Positions 31,471 to 42,734 of a DNA stretch of 64,000 bases are shown piece after piece. Position numbers and translations under genes: made by a program. Position 1 is the first letter of the stretch, and each line of letters begins with the position of its first letter. The stretch comes from Phymatolithon calcareum (taxonomy: Eukaryota > Rhodophyta > Florideophyceae > Hapalidiales). The DNA is taken from NCBI GenBank assembly GCA_977006965.1, contig OZ345360.1, positions 2,604,001 through 2,668,000 on the forward strand, in the 5' to 3' direction. Under the pieces are notes generated by a model that did not search any database, had not been told where the DNA came from, and saw only the letters and a list, made by a program, of their open reading frames with translations.

Positions 31471-32330
31471 AGGCTCACAAAAACCCGACGCTACTCCGCT
31501 CAGAGACGACCGGAGGAGAGTAAAAGTGCGGGAGAGACAAAAAGAATGGATGACTGAAGTGAAGAAAGAAAAGAGAAAAAAACAGAAAACAAGAAACGAA
31601 GAAAAGCAAAAGGGGAGTGGTAGAAATAGGCGTCCTGATGACGCGTCAGATGAATGATGAGGAAATCAAAAAGAAGGAAGGATGTAAAGCGTTGAGCGAT
31701 GTCGGCAACGCTGGATGATGGCGACCTTGGATGGGCCGTCAACTTCAGATAGGGTACCGGAACGGAACAACAAAGGTGTTCGGCGCGTTGAGAGAAGCGA
31801 CTCCACACCGGCTTGTGCGGCGAAGTTCTTTCAGCACGAGAACAGACGGGCAGAATCGACGTCGTCTGTTGAGGCGGCGACCTTGGAAGGGCCGTCGATC
31901 TTGAGGTGAACGCACGAAAAGAAAAGGGACAGATCTGTCGCTAGGTTCTCGCCGTACCGGCTTGTACGGAAGAAGAAGCGATCAGAAAGGGGTGGAAAGT
32001 CTCCGACTCCGCGTGGTCGAGGGAATTCACAGGCTTGATGCGTGTAGGATCCAAGCACTTGAGCCGAAATCCAGAAACCTCCACCTTCCTTGACTAAGAG
32101 GAAGGGAAAAACTATCTTATATACTTCTAGAAAAGCGAAAAACAAAAGTTCTACATGCATATGGGACACGTTGCACGTGTGGCCCAGCGGACCACCTAGA
32201 CAAGGAAACTAGAGTCGCGTGCCTCTGATTCGGCGTTCCATGTGGATCGCGATCAAAGTTCGTGGCGTACATTCGCGGGAAACAAAACCGCTTACTGCAT
32301 TCCTTACAGACTCCGCCTTGCTGTCGAGTC
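31460..32330 (+). repeat. Repeat family E, copy 1
   Basis: Begins 'GTAGCGCCAGGCTC.CAAA.AACCCGACGC' as at 50262 and contains repeated units with 'GGCGACCTTGG..GGCCGTC' and 'CTCCGACTCCGCGTGGTCGA'. It then has a TATATA-containing part (TCTTATATACTTC near 32114) and a conserved 'ATCGCGATCAAAGTTCGTGGCGTAC' part. It lies upstream of a LINE-B copy here, and at 50255-51120 it is again upstream of a LINE-B copy, so it may be LINE-B 5' sequence or promoter. A third partial copy is at 48360-48560. Confidence 0.5.
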
Positions 32331-32527
32331 CGGGAATGGGGCAGCAACGGGAAAAGAAATGCAGTGGGCGCGACACTGATGGAGCCGTGGACATCGCCTA
32401 AGCCTAGCCCCCGAGATTTAAAAGTTTTTGGACCAAGGAGATCGACAATCTGGCCAAGAAAAGAACCCGGCATTATAAGATTTACAGGAGAACAGGCCTC
32501 GAAAGTGACAGAGAAGCTCTCCGAGAT

Positions 32528-34208
32528 GTGAAAATGCTGTTAAAGAAGAAGGTGCGAAAAGCCAAATGCGACCAATTTGAAAGATATCTTCAGGAGGTTG
32601 AGAAAATGGGGCCGAACAAGACGGCGAACACCACAAGCAAGATCATGAAGTCAAAATCCCGGAGGAAAGGAGCCAACAAAGCTCTCGGGGCTCCTGTGCA
32701 CCCAACCAAATTCTCAGCATACATCTCAAGTGTGTGTAAGGCGGAAGAAGACTGGAATCTGCCTTTGCGTACGTTTGCACTCAATAGGGCAATGAAGCGG
32801 CACATCGCAAGAGCATTCAACAGAGCACCGAAGGGGAAGGCGGTAGGTCCAGACGGAATTGTGCTCGAAATGTTGCACGCGAACAAAGAAGCGGGGCTCG
32901 AAATAATGCTAGCATTATGGGAAACATGCGGGAGACTCAAATGTCTTCCTCGGGCATGACGCCAAGCAACTCTGATTCCCTTATACAAGAAAGGCCCAGC
33001 TCATGTTGTAGCAAACTACAGGCCCATATCTCTTTCAAGTCAAGCCAGGAAAATCATTGACTCAGCTCTAGATGCATACATACGCGAGAACTACCGCTTC
33101 AACAAGGTTCAGCTGGGTTTTCGGAAAGACAGAAGCACATATCTCGCTATACTCCGGGCAAAAACTCCAATGAAAAACGGGTCATTCGTTCATGGCAGTT
33201 CTCGACCTATCCGTGGCATACGATAGTGTGCCAAGGGATATCCTCATGAAGAGGCTGACGGAGAAACTTCCTGAAGAGATAACAACGATGTTTGCGTACC
33301 TGCTAAAACCATCGCGGGTCACATCAGCTGGAGACGAGACAGAAACGTGGTGTATCATCAACCGAGGAGTACCTCAAGGTTCCCCGCTTAGTCCATGCCT
33401 ATACAATATATTCATGGACATATTCGCAGAAGCCGTCTCCAAGACAGATGGAAACGTCTCAGACAGCCCAGTGCAAATTTTCCCAGATGATGTTCAGCTT
33501 CAAGCGAAGACAGGACGAGAAATGCAGAAACTTCTTGATATAGCGACCATTTGGGCAATCGAAAATGGCATGAAATGGAACACAAAACCAGGAAAAATCG
33601 AAGTTCTTAAGTACAAAGGGCTCCAGAAGCACACTTTTTATTTGGCGGGACGAGAACTATATCAAGCCTGGAGACTCTCTTATCTTGGGGTAAGCATGAA
33701 TAACAAAGGTGTTACGGATGACACGGCCATAACAAGAGTTCGAAATGCTGCAGGATGCATACATAAGTTTCGGGAGCTTGGAGTGAATGTTCGAGGATTC
33801 AAACCGGAGACGTGCATCAGGATCTTTAAGTCGCTAGTTATCCCGAAATGGGAGTATGCGCTACACTTTACTCGAATGACAAATCGATTGCTCTCGGCAA
33901 TCGAGTCGGCAGAGGGCTTGTTCTACAAGAATGTCTTCGGAAAGTATGCCGAACACCGCCGGGACCGAATGCGAGTTCTGTGCCGACTGGGACCGCCAAA
34001 GATGAGGAGACGTCATGAAGCAGAAAGGTTTGCATTAAGCCTGGTAATACACAAAAAGCGCCTTGAAGAAACAGAAGAGTACTTTGGAAGAGATGAGGAC
34101 GTAAAGGAAGCAAGGAAGGATATTGAATATCTAAAGATTTATGAAGACTTGCGACAAGCCCTTCAGAAAACCCAGGAGGTATCTGTCACGAAGAGGAGGA
34201 GGAGATAA
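32528..34208 (+). pseudogene. LINE family B reverse transcriptase (copy 1)
   Basis: The frame 32528-32959 has the pre-RT region and 'IARAFNRAPKGKAVGPDGI'. After a TGA and a frameshift, 33192-34208 (338 codons) has 'MAVLDLSVAYDSVPRDILMK' (first Asp), 'RGVPQGSPLSPCLYNIFMD', and 'FPDDVQLQAKTG' (catalytic box with Pro where Ala is usual). The thumb has 'MKWNTKPGKIEVLKY' and 'IPKWEYALHF', and the C-terminus has 'EHRRDRMRVLCRLG'. There is no endonuclease. It is nearly identical to the copy at 51522-52904. Confidence 0.85.
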
Positions 34209-34620
34209 GAGACAATTAAGGTATGGGAAAAGGAAGAAGAAGGCAGATCAATGAAGATTCCTATTGAAGGCAAGCTACCAGGGATCCTGTACATAGGAGA
34301 AAGAACAACACGTTTAAGGTGCCTAAGGTTGACATTTAACCGAGCACCCCTTTGGAGAAAATCAGTATTGGGTGCCTACTGTGAGATTACCGGGGTGATC
34401 GAACTAGTCGCCTTACAACGAACTCTAGCGTCGTCGAAGATGAGTATAGAAATTGAGTCTGAGTGTAAGAGACTCACAGGAGCTCTTGTTGGGAGAGAAT
34501 TACGAATCAAGATCGTTTTGAGTAGCCAGAGGACCTTAGCTTAGAGATTATCGGAAGAGCTGCCCCGTTACTCCAAGGTGAGGCTCTGGGAGCTCTCAAA
34601 ATAAAATCATCAAATATCTC
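34209..34620 (+). mobile_element. LINE-B 3' region with conserved terminus
   Basis: A 97-codon frame at 34251-34544 ('PIEGKLPGILYIGERTTRLR', 'LTFNRAPLWRKSVLGAY') is followed by 'GTTACTCCAAGGTGAGGCT' and 'AAAATAAAATCATCAAATAT'. The same frame and terminus recur at 53058-53345, 41254-41690 and 46600-46845. It is either the C-terminus of ORF2 reached across a stop or a 3' ORF. Confidence 0.65.
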
Positions 34621-36129
34621 CTTTCCTCAAGTTGGGACACATGGTAACTTATCAATAAATCCACTAAATTATGAGTCAGAAGCGCGCACGAGTGCCTATC
34701 TGGGCGGGACGGTAGATTTGAGCTATTAAACAGATGTGTAACTGTCGGTTTTAGGACATGAAACAAACCGAACTCTTCGCAGCTTCTATTCCGTTCCAGT
34801 CTTTGTGACATGCAGTCTCTGGATTTGTACTCGTGTTACCCCAAGCATATCTATCGGCCTCAGGTTCTGTCTCTGCAAATACACTAGTACACATGCCCTG
34901 TTCAGTCTTATCCTTCGAGAAACATTCCACATTATTCATTTTGCCTTTCTTGGCAAGCTTCCAGGTCTCTGAACGCCCTCGATGGACCGTTTCCGCACTC
35001 CAGGTACATATTTTTCATGAGACTTGTTTGCAGAATACGAGTGAAAAAATTGCACCCACGCTTACACAGCATCTACCTCCTCGAATAGATACATATCAGT
35101 CTCAAGAACAGTGCCGAAATTATGCCCGGACTCTCTGAGTGTTCAGATACCGGGGGACGCTCCACAAGCTCTTTCTTGTGCCGTGCCAAAACAAATGACC
35201 ATTCACGTCAAACTCGACATCACTGAAATCGCAAGAGCCTTCGAATATCAACACCAAAGCAGACAGAATAATATTCTGAGGACACAATATGTCCTCTACT
35301 CCTCATGACAATAGAGTTGGCACCATATCTCAGCCTGAAGGATGGCTCCTCTGTTCTCTGTAACAACCAGTGGTGTCACAAATGGACGAGATAACAAAAG
35401 AGTTAGAAAAGGAATGGGAAGGTTGAAGAGCTCTCCCTTCGCAGTCTCCTCTTCGCTTTAGTCGTGGCTGCCATTAAAGTGCATCCATCATATTGTCTAC
35501 ACGTATGCCTAGCGGTGAGTGCTGGCCAGGGCCATAGTATTCTCAACCGAAAGGCCGTGATCCAGTCGCAGTACTTGCTTTAGCGAAGGAACGGCTTAGC
35601 CGCCTCTACAGCCAATTTCGGTTCTGAGGTTTTTCACCTGAGCAAATAGACAGAGAAATCGACGACCCGTGCTAGGCCGATCGTTGACGAGCATGACAAT
35701 TCTGATGTCATATATCTGCTTTCGGAGGCTGCAAAAAGGAGGTCAACACAATCCAGCGCCGGCGCACCAAAAGGAAAGTCTATGCTTATGTAGCGCAACA
35801 GCAAATGTCTCTCATGTGTTTTAACGAACCTCGTGTACTGCACTTAATGATCGACTTCTATCCTTGCTATTGGTCTTCACAAGCTTTTTTCTCTGCACGA
35901 ACCCGGATGAGAGGTGGGCCCATGGAGACATTGGGGTGTATCCGGCTAAATCGAAGTAACAAGCCTCCTGGGCGTTTTTGGTAGTGACAGCACTGTGTGT
36001 TTGCAATAATCACGACTGCGAAAATAGATCAGTAGCATTCCATACGCGATTTGCAGAACAAACTGCCCGCGTTATCCGGGTCGCAGCACTGCCACATAAT
36101 GCGAGAATAGATAATATGAAACAAAGAGG
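34621..36129. other. Intergenic region without a supported gene
   Basis: Only ORFs of up to about 100 codons, none with a domain or signal. No TIRs or tRNA seen. Part may be promoter or terminator of the minus-strand gene that ends at 36130. Confidence 0.5.
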
Positions 36130-37341
36130 TTAGTTAAAGAAAGGCAAGTCAGAGAAGATATCAGTGCAGAAGTAACGTACGAATTGTGAGCACATATTAT
36201 CATCGAGAGATTGCTTGCAAGGCTTGAGAAAAAGATCCACGTTAACAGTGTCACCCTCACCTCTTTCCTCAAAGGACGATGGACGGTGGCGATGTTTGGT
36301 GTTAGCCCAGCCCCACGAGCTGTCCGTATTCCGAGAACGCTGAGAATGTCTTGTACGCTGTGAGGACCGTGAATCGCGAGACGTGGTCTCAGCGCCAATA
36401 TTCATAGCGTTGCTCAATTTCTGCAATTCAAGTATTTCCTGCTTCAGCTTCTCAGTCTCTATCTGAGCCTCTTTCATTTTCTCCGCCTCCCAGTCCACGC
36501 TCTTCATTACAATTTTGCGCTGCTGCTTCTCATCATAAACCCCGAGGATGTGCAAGGTTGTACAATAGCCGTAGTAATCATGGGCTGCTTTTATGCGACA
36601 ACATGCCCCCCATTCTTTCTTGACTCTTGGCAAGAAGATATTGCAGTTGTCAGTTCCCAGCTCTTTCACGAGCACCGCTCTGAATTTCCTCCATGCTTGT
36701 TCCTCAATTTTCCTCAGTTTTATGCCTCGTGATACTTTCCTCTCGATAGCATGAATGAACGTAAGCAGTTGTTGGGGGCTAAATTTTCGCCGAAGGTTTC
36801 TCAGAGATTTTCCGAGGAAACTCGAGAAAATATCTCGCGGGTCGGTAATACCTTCCCAAAGACTCTTATTTACGTCACGTTGTTTTCTCTTCATTTTCTC
36901 TCGAAGCCTCTTCTTTCTGGCTTTCATGCGCTTCTTGTGCTCCTTGCTCTTCTTGCCCTTCTTGCCCTTCTTCTGCTTTTCGTGCGCCTTCTTGTAATGT
37001 TTTCCTTTTCTTCCCCTTGTCTTCCTCACATTGTTCATCAGCTTCATCAATCTCTTGTTGGTTTTTCTTCCTTTCGAGTAATATGCCCCCTTGATCATAT
37101 TTCCTCCGTTACCGATCGCTCCTTTCTGCTTTGGGTGTCTTGCTTCAGTAGTGTGCTTTCCATTTTTCGTCGTCTTCTTGGCCTTCTTGCGGCCAACTTT
37201 TCCACTGACACGCCAACGTCCGCCCTTTTTCTTCTTTCTGCTTTTGTGAACGACTTGTGGTATACCATTGGCATCTGTCAGTGCTAAGTGCGACGCACTC
37301 AAAAGGAAAAGACAGCATAAAATAAGCAGGTGATAGAACAT
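36130..37341 (-). CDS. Secreted lysine-rich protein of unknown function
   Basis: An open minus-strand frame from 37455. The start chosen is the internal Met at about 37341 because a signal peptide follows at once (MFYHLLILCCLFLLSASHL), giving about 403 residues. After cleavage come a very Lys/Arg-rich, Gly-containing tract (about residues 35-160, with 'EKQKKGKKGKKSKEHKKRMK') and a helical region with six cysteines. A predicted coiled coil follows ('ETEKLKQEILELQKL'), then a Ser/Arg stretch ('RDSRSSQRTRHSQRSR'), ending 'FSDLPFFN'. No known domain. The signal peptide suggests secretion, perhaps binding acidic wall polysaccharides; that role is only an inference. It is intronless and has no transposon features. 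Confidence 0.7.
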   Translation of the reverse strand: MFYHLLILCCLFLLSASHLALTDANGIPQVVHKSRKKKKGGRWRVSGKVGRKKAKKTTKNGKHTTEARHPKQKGAIGNGGNMIKGAYYSKGRKTNKRLMKLMNNVRKTRGRKGKHYKKAHEKQKKGKKGKKSKEHKKRMKARKKRLREKMKRKQRDVNKSLWEGITDPRDIFSSFLGKSLRNLRRKFSPQQLLTFIHAIERKVSRGIKLRKIEEQAWRKFRAVLVKELGTDNCNIFLPRVKKEWGACCRIKAAHDYYGYCTTLHILGVYDEKQQRKIVMKSVDWEAEKMKEAQIETEKLKQEILELQKLSNAMNIGAETTSRDSRSSQRTRHSQRSRNTDSSWGWANTKHRHRPSSFEERGEGDTVNVDLFLKPCKQSLDDNMCSQFVRYFCTDIFSDLPFFN

Positions 37342-37661
37342 GATTGGTCTGTGTTCGATTTCGATCCCACCGTCAGGTCGGGCAGCACTTTTCCTGTCCG
37401 ATTTGGGCGCAGCAAGTAGAGTGCGGGGACGCATGAGCATAAAGACATTAACCATTGTAAAATACGCTGTAGTTCGTTTTCTTGTCCATCAAATCCGCGT
37501 TCGAACATGCAAGACGCAGGGTAATTGCTAATGACACTTAATGTTCGATAATACTGTCTTACAATTTCAAAGAAAGCAGGAGACCACTGAAGCAGGGACG
37601 AAGACGAATGTCCTACGCATTGAAGCGCAAAGGCACACAATAAACCAAGTGTAAAAGACAT
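37299..37661 (-). CDS. Possible small ORF with signal-like N-terminus
   Basis: The minus-strand Met at 37661 starts 'MSFTLGLLCAFALQCVGHSS', which resembles a signal peptide. The frame runs 121 codons and overlaps the 5' part of the lysine-rich gene in another phase. It could be an upstream exon, an upstream ORF or chance. Confidence 0.15.
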   Translation of the reverse strand: MSFTLGLLCAFALQCVGHSSSSLLQWSPAFFEIVRQYYRTLSVISNYPASCMFERGFDGQENELQRILQWLMSLCSCVPALYLLRPNRTGKVLPDLTVGSKSNTDQSCSITCLFYAVFSF

Positions 37662-37829
37662 TTTGACCACGGCACCGTTTGGCCGCACAACGATCCGTTT
37701 CAACGGGTGTTGTCGATCATCTTACTATGTCCAGATCTTAGCCCTCAGTATCCGTCACGAGAGCCGGTCCAAAAGCGACCAAAAGCGAATCAAAATCCAA
37801 TGTATAGAGCGATTCTGTGCTCAAGATTA

Positions 37830-38228
37830 TACCACCTGCCAACCCTTGGGCTCGTGCAGCTCAACAACAAGAAACGAAGGTGCAGCAGTACAACATCTGC
37901 CTCCGTTCTCTCCACCGCATCGAGCAACTGCTTATTTTCTCCTCCCATCTTCCCATCCCGTTTTGTGCTTATAGACTAGTTTAGGGAAGCGGAAGTCCAG
38001 GGGTTGACCAGGTCGAACTCCGGATGGAACTTCGCAGATGCGCTGGGTAAGGCCCGGCACCGTTATATGATGCGGTTTCCTCATGGGCTCCATCCGCTTG
38101 TGGTGTCTTTCGAGCGATGAATCTTTACTTCCCGGGTGCCGTTGGGATCCCTTGAATAATAGCCGAGGTGAGCGATTGCAAACGTGGCCAAAAGGGAGCA
38201 CTAGTAACTGCCAAAGAAGAATTATGCG
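37830..38228 (+). mobile_element. LINE fragment related to 4560-4780
   Basis: The stretch containing 'CCAGGGGTTGACCAGGTCGAACTC' and 'CATCGAGCAACTGCTTATTTTCTC' matches the reverse complement of the RNase H-adjacent remnant near 4580-4780. Frames are broken. It lies immediately upstream of an RT-bearing LINE. Confidence 0.5.
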
Positions 38229-39899
38229 TTGAGTGCTCCTCTCGGAGGAGTCGTTCACAATTGTACAGACCTAGTCTATGAGCTATGGACAGCCTGCGGC
38301 AGATGCGGAACACTTCCACAATCGTGGATGAAAGCTCTCTTGGTCCCGCTGCACAAGACAGGAGACCATGACGATCCAAAAAATTTCCGACACATATCCC
38401 TTCTGCGTCAAGTCCGAAAGGTTGTTGAGTCCGCAATTGATATTATGCTCCGTCAAAGATACAAGAACCACAACATCCAGCTGGGGTTTCAAAAAGGGAA
38501 GAGTACGGAGCTCGCAATCTTGAGGGCGCTGGAACTACAAAAACGAGGACAGCGATGCATCGCAGTATTGGATCTGAAGGCAGCGTACGACACAGTGCCT
38601 AGACAACACCTGCAAGAGCGAATGAGAGGGCTTCTACCGCAAGAGCTATGCGCGATGATCGAACAATTCTTGATGCCTTCCTGGGTATCCACGGTTGGGG
38701 ACCGGCAGCAGAAGTGGTTCCTCATTGACAGAGGAGTACCTCTGGTGTCTCCGCTGAGTCCAAGTGTGTACAACCTTTTCATGGACGAATTCGCGGAAAG
38801 AATAAGCCGAGTGCCACGAGAAGTCGCAGATGTAGCCGCAGTCCTCTTTGCGGACGACGTTCTCCTGTCGGCAAAGACACCAGAGGGACTGCAGAGACTG
38901 TTAAATATAGCATCGAAATGGGCAAGGGACAGGCAGATGGTTTGGAACACGAAAACTGGGAAGAGCGAAGTTCTTCTCTCGGACGACACAAGATCACCCA
39001 TTTTCAAGCTTGCAGGAAAAACGTTGGCAATGGTCAAAGAAGTCTCATACTTTGGCATCTCACTCAGTAATGAGGGAGTTACCGACACAAAAATGCTTGA
39101 GCGCATCCGACACGCCAAGATCGCGGTATATCAACTAAGGTCCCTGGGTGTCTCGTTGCGGGCACTCAACCCCTTGAAAGCAGTGAAGACATACAAGGCG
39201 TTGATATAACCGAGATGGGAGTATGCCTTGCACCTGACGCCGTGGACGCCGAGAGTCCAGACAGCTACCGCAGAAGTGGAGAAGACATTTTTCGCACAAG
39301 TATTCGGTCCAATATTGAAAAACCGCTATGTCAGACTTCGCCTTCTTTGCCGAATTCACAACACCGAAAACAGGAGACTCTTTCTATCACTCAGAATGCT
39401 GGAACGAGCCAGATCAAAGAAAAGGAGCCTTCTGGCCGTCCCAATCGAGCAAAGAGATGTGGATGAACTGCAGTGGGTTAGTCGAGACATATCGGCAATG
39501 CTACAGTACGACCTATTCGAGACGGCACTGACTTTCCTCAAGCAGGGAGTTTCAGCAAAATCGTTGCGGACTTTGCACTTCAAAGACGAAGGAGACGTCT
39601 CGGAGTCCAGCAGAAAGAGAAAAATTCCCTACGATCTGCCGGGGTCTACCCCGGCGATTATCAGACTCCCGAAAACACGGCACCGCCAATTAGCGGTAAA
39701 GTGGGCATTCGGTCGGTTCCCCCCAATGAGCACATCACTTCTTCCAGACAAGTTCGGTGATACTGTACCAATCCTCATGAGCAACTTGGAAGAATACCTC
39801 GGAAGATATCAACTGACCAAAGAGGAGATTAATATCACTGAAAAAGCTCTAGACAAGCTACTCTTCTTCACTATCGTCTTTTACGACGACATGGAATAG
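38229..39899 (+). pseudogene. LINE family A RT, one nonsense codon from open
   Basis: The frame 38229-39209 carries 'LLVPLHKTGDHDDPKNFRHI', 'CIAVLDLKAAYDTVPRQHL' (first Asp), 'DRGVPLVSPLSPSVYNLFMD' (usually PQGSPLSP) and 'AAVLFADDVLLSAKTPEG' (catalytic ADD, around 38850). A TAA at 39207-39209 stops it at 'YKALI*PRWEYALHL'; the copy at 23500 has Gln there, so a CAA-to-TAA change is likely. The same frame then runs on to 39899 with 'RHRQLAVKWAFGRFPPM'. It lacks the endonuclease. This is the best preserved LINE-A copy. Confidence 0.85.
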
Positions 39900-40115
39900 A
39901 CAAGGCGTCAATTGAGGAAATCTGATAAGTGGACCCCAAGCTTTTCCCTCCCTTTTTACGGGAGAGGGTTTTTGCAGCTAGGGATACGACGTTTAACCCG
40001 GGTTACAAGTATTTGAATAGATGATCGAAGCTACAAAGTAGCTGCTGAAACCCATCTCCCTTGCAATCTCATGAGTGTTACTGAGGGCGTTTAATAAATT
40101 CCAAATTTAAAATAA
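39900..40115 (+). mobile_element. LINE-A 3' UTR
   Basis: Contains 'AGCTTTTCCCTCCC', 'GGGTTTTTGCAGCTAGGG', 'AGTAGCTGCTGAAACCCATC' and 'GAGGGCGTTTAATAAATTCC', blocks shared with the truncated tails at 3285, 4990 and 19440. Confidence 0.7.
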
Positions 40116-41184
40116 AAAGTCGTTCACAATACTGTGTTGACAGTGTCTGTGGGTATCATAGATTGCAAGGAGCTGAAATAGAGCTCCTGGGTCGATGCTG
40201 ATAATGTCGTTCGCTACAGTACACCGCTGACCGCACATTACCGACACAATTCCGTTGCGTTCACTAAAGTTCTGACGTTCTGGAGGTGCACCTAGCGGAG
40301 ATCGAGAAAATCACACATTGTCTTTTTTCTAGTCGGTAAACCTGATTCCATGATCCTCGCAGGACCGCTGATGCTTGTTCGCTTCCTGACCTTTCAATTT
40401 TCCGGACTTTCCTGACAACGGAATGCCACGTAGGGTTGATTTAATATCGACTCGATTCTTTGTTGAAATCCAGTGTTGTATTACAGGTATAGTGTACCGC
40501 ATGTGCTGCTCATTTTAGACGCCCACTAAGCCCTTCAAAAGAACTGAAGGGAGACAGTCCTTAACCACAACACATGCTTCTCAAAAGCCCGATGCCTCTC
40601 CTCCTCAATGAGAGGCTGGAAGGGCTGGCTTTTATAGCCTTTTACAATACCCTAATTTTATCAATTATCTTATCCACGCAATCCAGTCTTTTGTCCTGAT
40701 TGCGTCAGTAACTGCCATGCAATTATGGGTTTCTGGGCTTACCATAGCTAGCCATGATATTTGCTAAGTAATTATGGCTCTCTCCCGTTAAGTGTCTCCC
40801 TTGCTCCTTGCTTGGCGAACGCTTGGTATGTACCCACATCTACATCATTCAACAATATAGTGGATGGATGTTTTGAGTTGACAACGAAAGCGCCCTCATT
40901 CTTCGCCAGATATCAAAAATGCTTCAACTGAGTCATATGTATATTTAGCACTCAAACTTACGACTTGAGAGCCATGGCTCCAATCCAACGGATTGTACAA
41001 AACCCATAACCGTAAAAGCTCTATGTAAGTCGTGACATCAGACTCCACTATTTCCTCAACTGTGGTTTAATAACGGGAGGTAGAATCGGGCGGGCACTGA
41101 TCGTTTGTTGCCGTGGTTGGACTGTTATCGCTATCGGGGCCCCCGTGTACTCAAGAAAGTTGTCTTCATAAACCTCTACCTTCA
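40116..41184. other. Intergenic region without a supported gene
   Basis: No ORF over 70 codons. A GCTTTTATAGCC box near 40630 is preceded by a short inverted repeat (CCTCTCCTCCTCAATGAGAGG near 40595). This could be part of a promoter, but no gene follows that can be supported. Confidence 0.4.
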
Positions 41185-41690
41185 AGAATCCCTCCAGAAG
41201 GTAGAGGAAGAAGGCGTATCGAGGGAGAGACGCAGAGAAGAAATACGTGAGATATGGGAAAAGGAAGAAAGCAGTCTGTCTTCAGTAGGGGTCTTCACTG
41301 CTCTGACTTAGGCAGAGCAGTGAAGACCCCTACTGAATCGAACAAGTTACCAGGGATTGTCTTCATAAGAGAAAGGACAACACGACTGATGTGTCTCAGC
41401 CTTACTTTCAAGCGAGCGCCAAGGTGGAAAGCATCAGTATTGGGTATCTACTTGGTGTCTCAATCATCATTGAAATGGTTGTGCTTAAACGCCTTCTATT
41501 CTCTCCATAGATAACTCCTGAAATTGTGTATGAGTGCAAGCGTCTGAAAGGGCTCTACTTGACAGAGAAATAAGAACCAAGGAGGTTTCAAATGAAAAAG
41601 AGCGCTAGCTTAGGTAGCTTTTGGAAAGCGACCTTGTTACTCCAAGGTGAGGCTTTGGTAGCTCTTGGAAAAAAAATCATCAAATGTCCA
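41185..41690 (+). mobile_element. LINE-B 3' end fragment
   Basis: Has 'SNKLPGIVFIRERTTRLMCL' (frame 41254-41514) and the conserved terminus 'GTTACTCCAAGGTGAGGCTT..AAAATCATCAAAT'. It is interrupted by a perfect 25-bp inverted repeat at 41281-41337. 5'-truncated. Confidence 0.75.
41281..41337. repeat. Perfect 25-bp inverted repeat, 7-nt loop
   Basis: Arms 41281-41305 and 41313-41337 (TTCAGTAGGGGTCTTCACTG...) are exactly complementary, with loop ACTTAGG. It lies within a dead LINE-B end, where sister copies have no such hairpin. Confidence 0.95.
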
Positions 41691-42734
41691 AATACAACGC
41701 CGATGTAGGACAAGTGAGACCGACAAACAATGTATAGTGGCCAAAGTACTCGATTTTACCAGGTAGCAACATCACACAGCCCATTGAGTGTCTATGGCAA
41801 GGCGAGAAGGCTGTTATCTGGCGTGTCTCGTCCATGATCGCACGACGTGGCAGCAAACAGATACTCGAGTCCAAAACCTGCAAGAAGTAATTGTATAAGA
41901 TCTTACCGCGATCAGTACAGTCCATCCCGAAGTTATCACTCAACGACCGTGAAAAAAATTGCCGTGACAACTCGATGTGCGCAGCAGTGCATAGACTTTT
42001 GGTTGCAGCTCAAGTACGTGGCCAGTTGAGAGCGGCATTTGGAGCCCATTTAGAACCGTTTCAGCACTACTTGTGGCTGCGAAAATAGGTAAAGTGACCG
42101 GCAACACAGTAATGGAACGCCATAGACCATGATGGTCTGTGCACCCTCCTCTTCGAAAGGCTGTGTTGCCCTAAATGCGGACGTAGCCCCGGAAAGAGTA
42201 CATGCTATTCCTCTCGGTTGCGTCTCAATAATGGACAAACTTCCATGTTATGATCTCAGATGCTTACTCTCAAAATATACGCGCACAGAGGGACAAGAGG
42301 CAAGGGTTGTTTCTGCTTAATAACTATGCAGTGCACTATGATCCGATACTGCTTGCATCGACGAAGGTTATCGTCAAGCACCTCCATTTCTTTGGAGCGA
42401 TCATCGCACCCAGGTCCTGATGAACACCAATTGATAGAAAAGATTTGCGATTCCGCCTTGCAGGGGAGAAAGACATGTGGCTTCCTCATTGGAGATTTAT
42501 ATGATCGGAAGTTGAAGAACCATAAACTTTTCTCCATCTCTAAACTATAAATCAAGCTGGCGAAGGACGGATAAAATCATAGCAGCTGACTGCCTTGCGT
42601 TTAGTAGCCGCGAGATCGGGATCTGGGTTAATATCGTTGCAATGACTTGTCAATATTTAATTGGGTTGTCTACTTCAGTGTTGCACTTGTGCAAGTGCGC
42701 CGATTTCAGCAGGCCACAAAAAACGTCAATTCTA
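41691..42734. other. Intergenic region without a supported gene
   Basis: ORFs up to 99 codons on both strands over 42256-42555 mirror each other and carry no recognised motif. This is upstream sequence of the ATPase gene. Confidence 0.4.

Noticed and set aside
36751-37287. 178-codon plus-strand ORF rich in Phe, Leu and Ser
   Set aside because: It is the antisense shadow of the Lys/Arg-rich tract of the minus-strand secreted protein; AAG/AAA codons read backwards give CTT/TTT.
38489-39118. 209-codon minus-strand ORF
   Set aside because: Antisense of the LINE-A RT core, whose plus-strand motifs are unambiguous.
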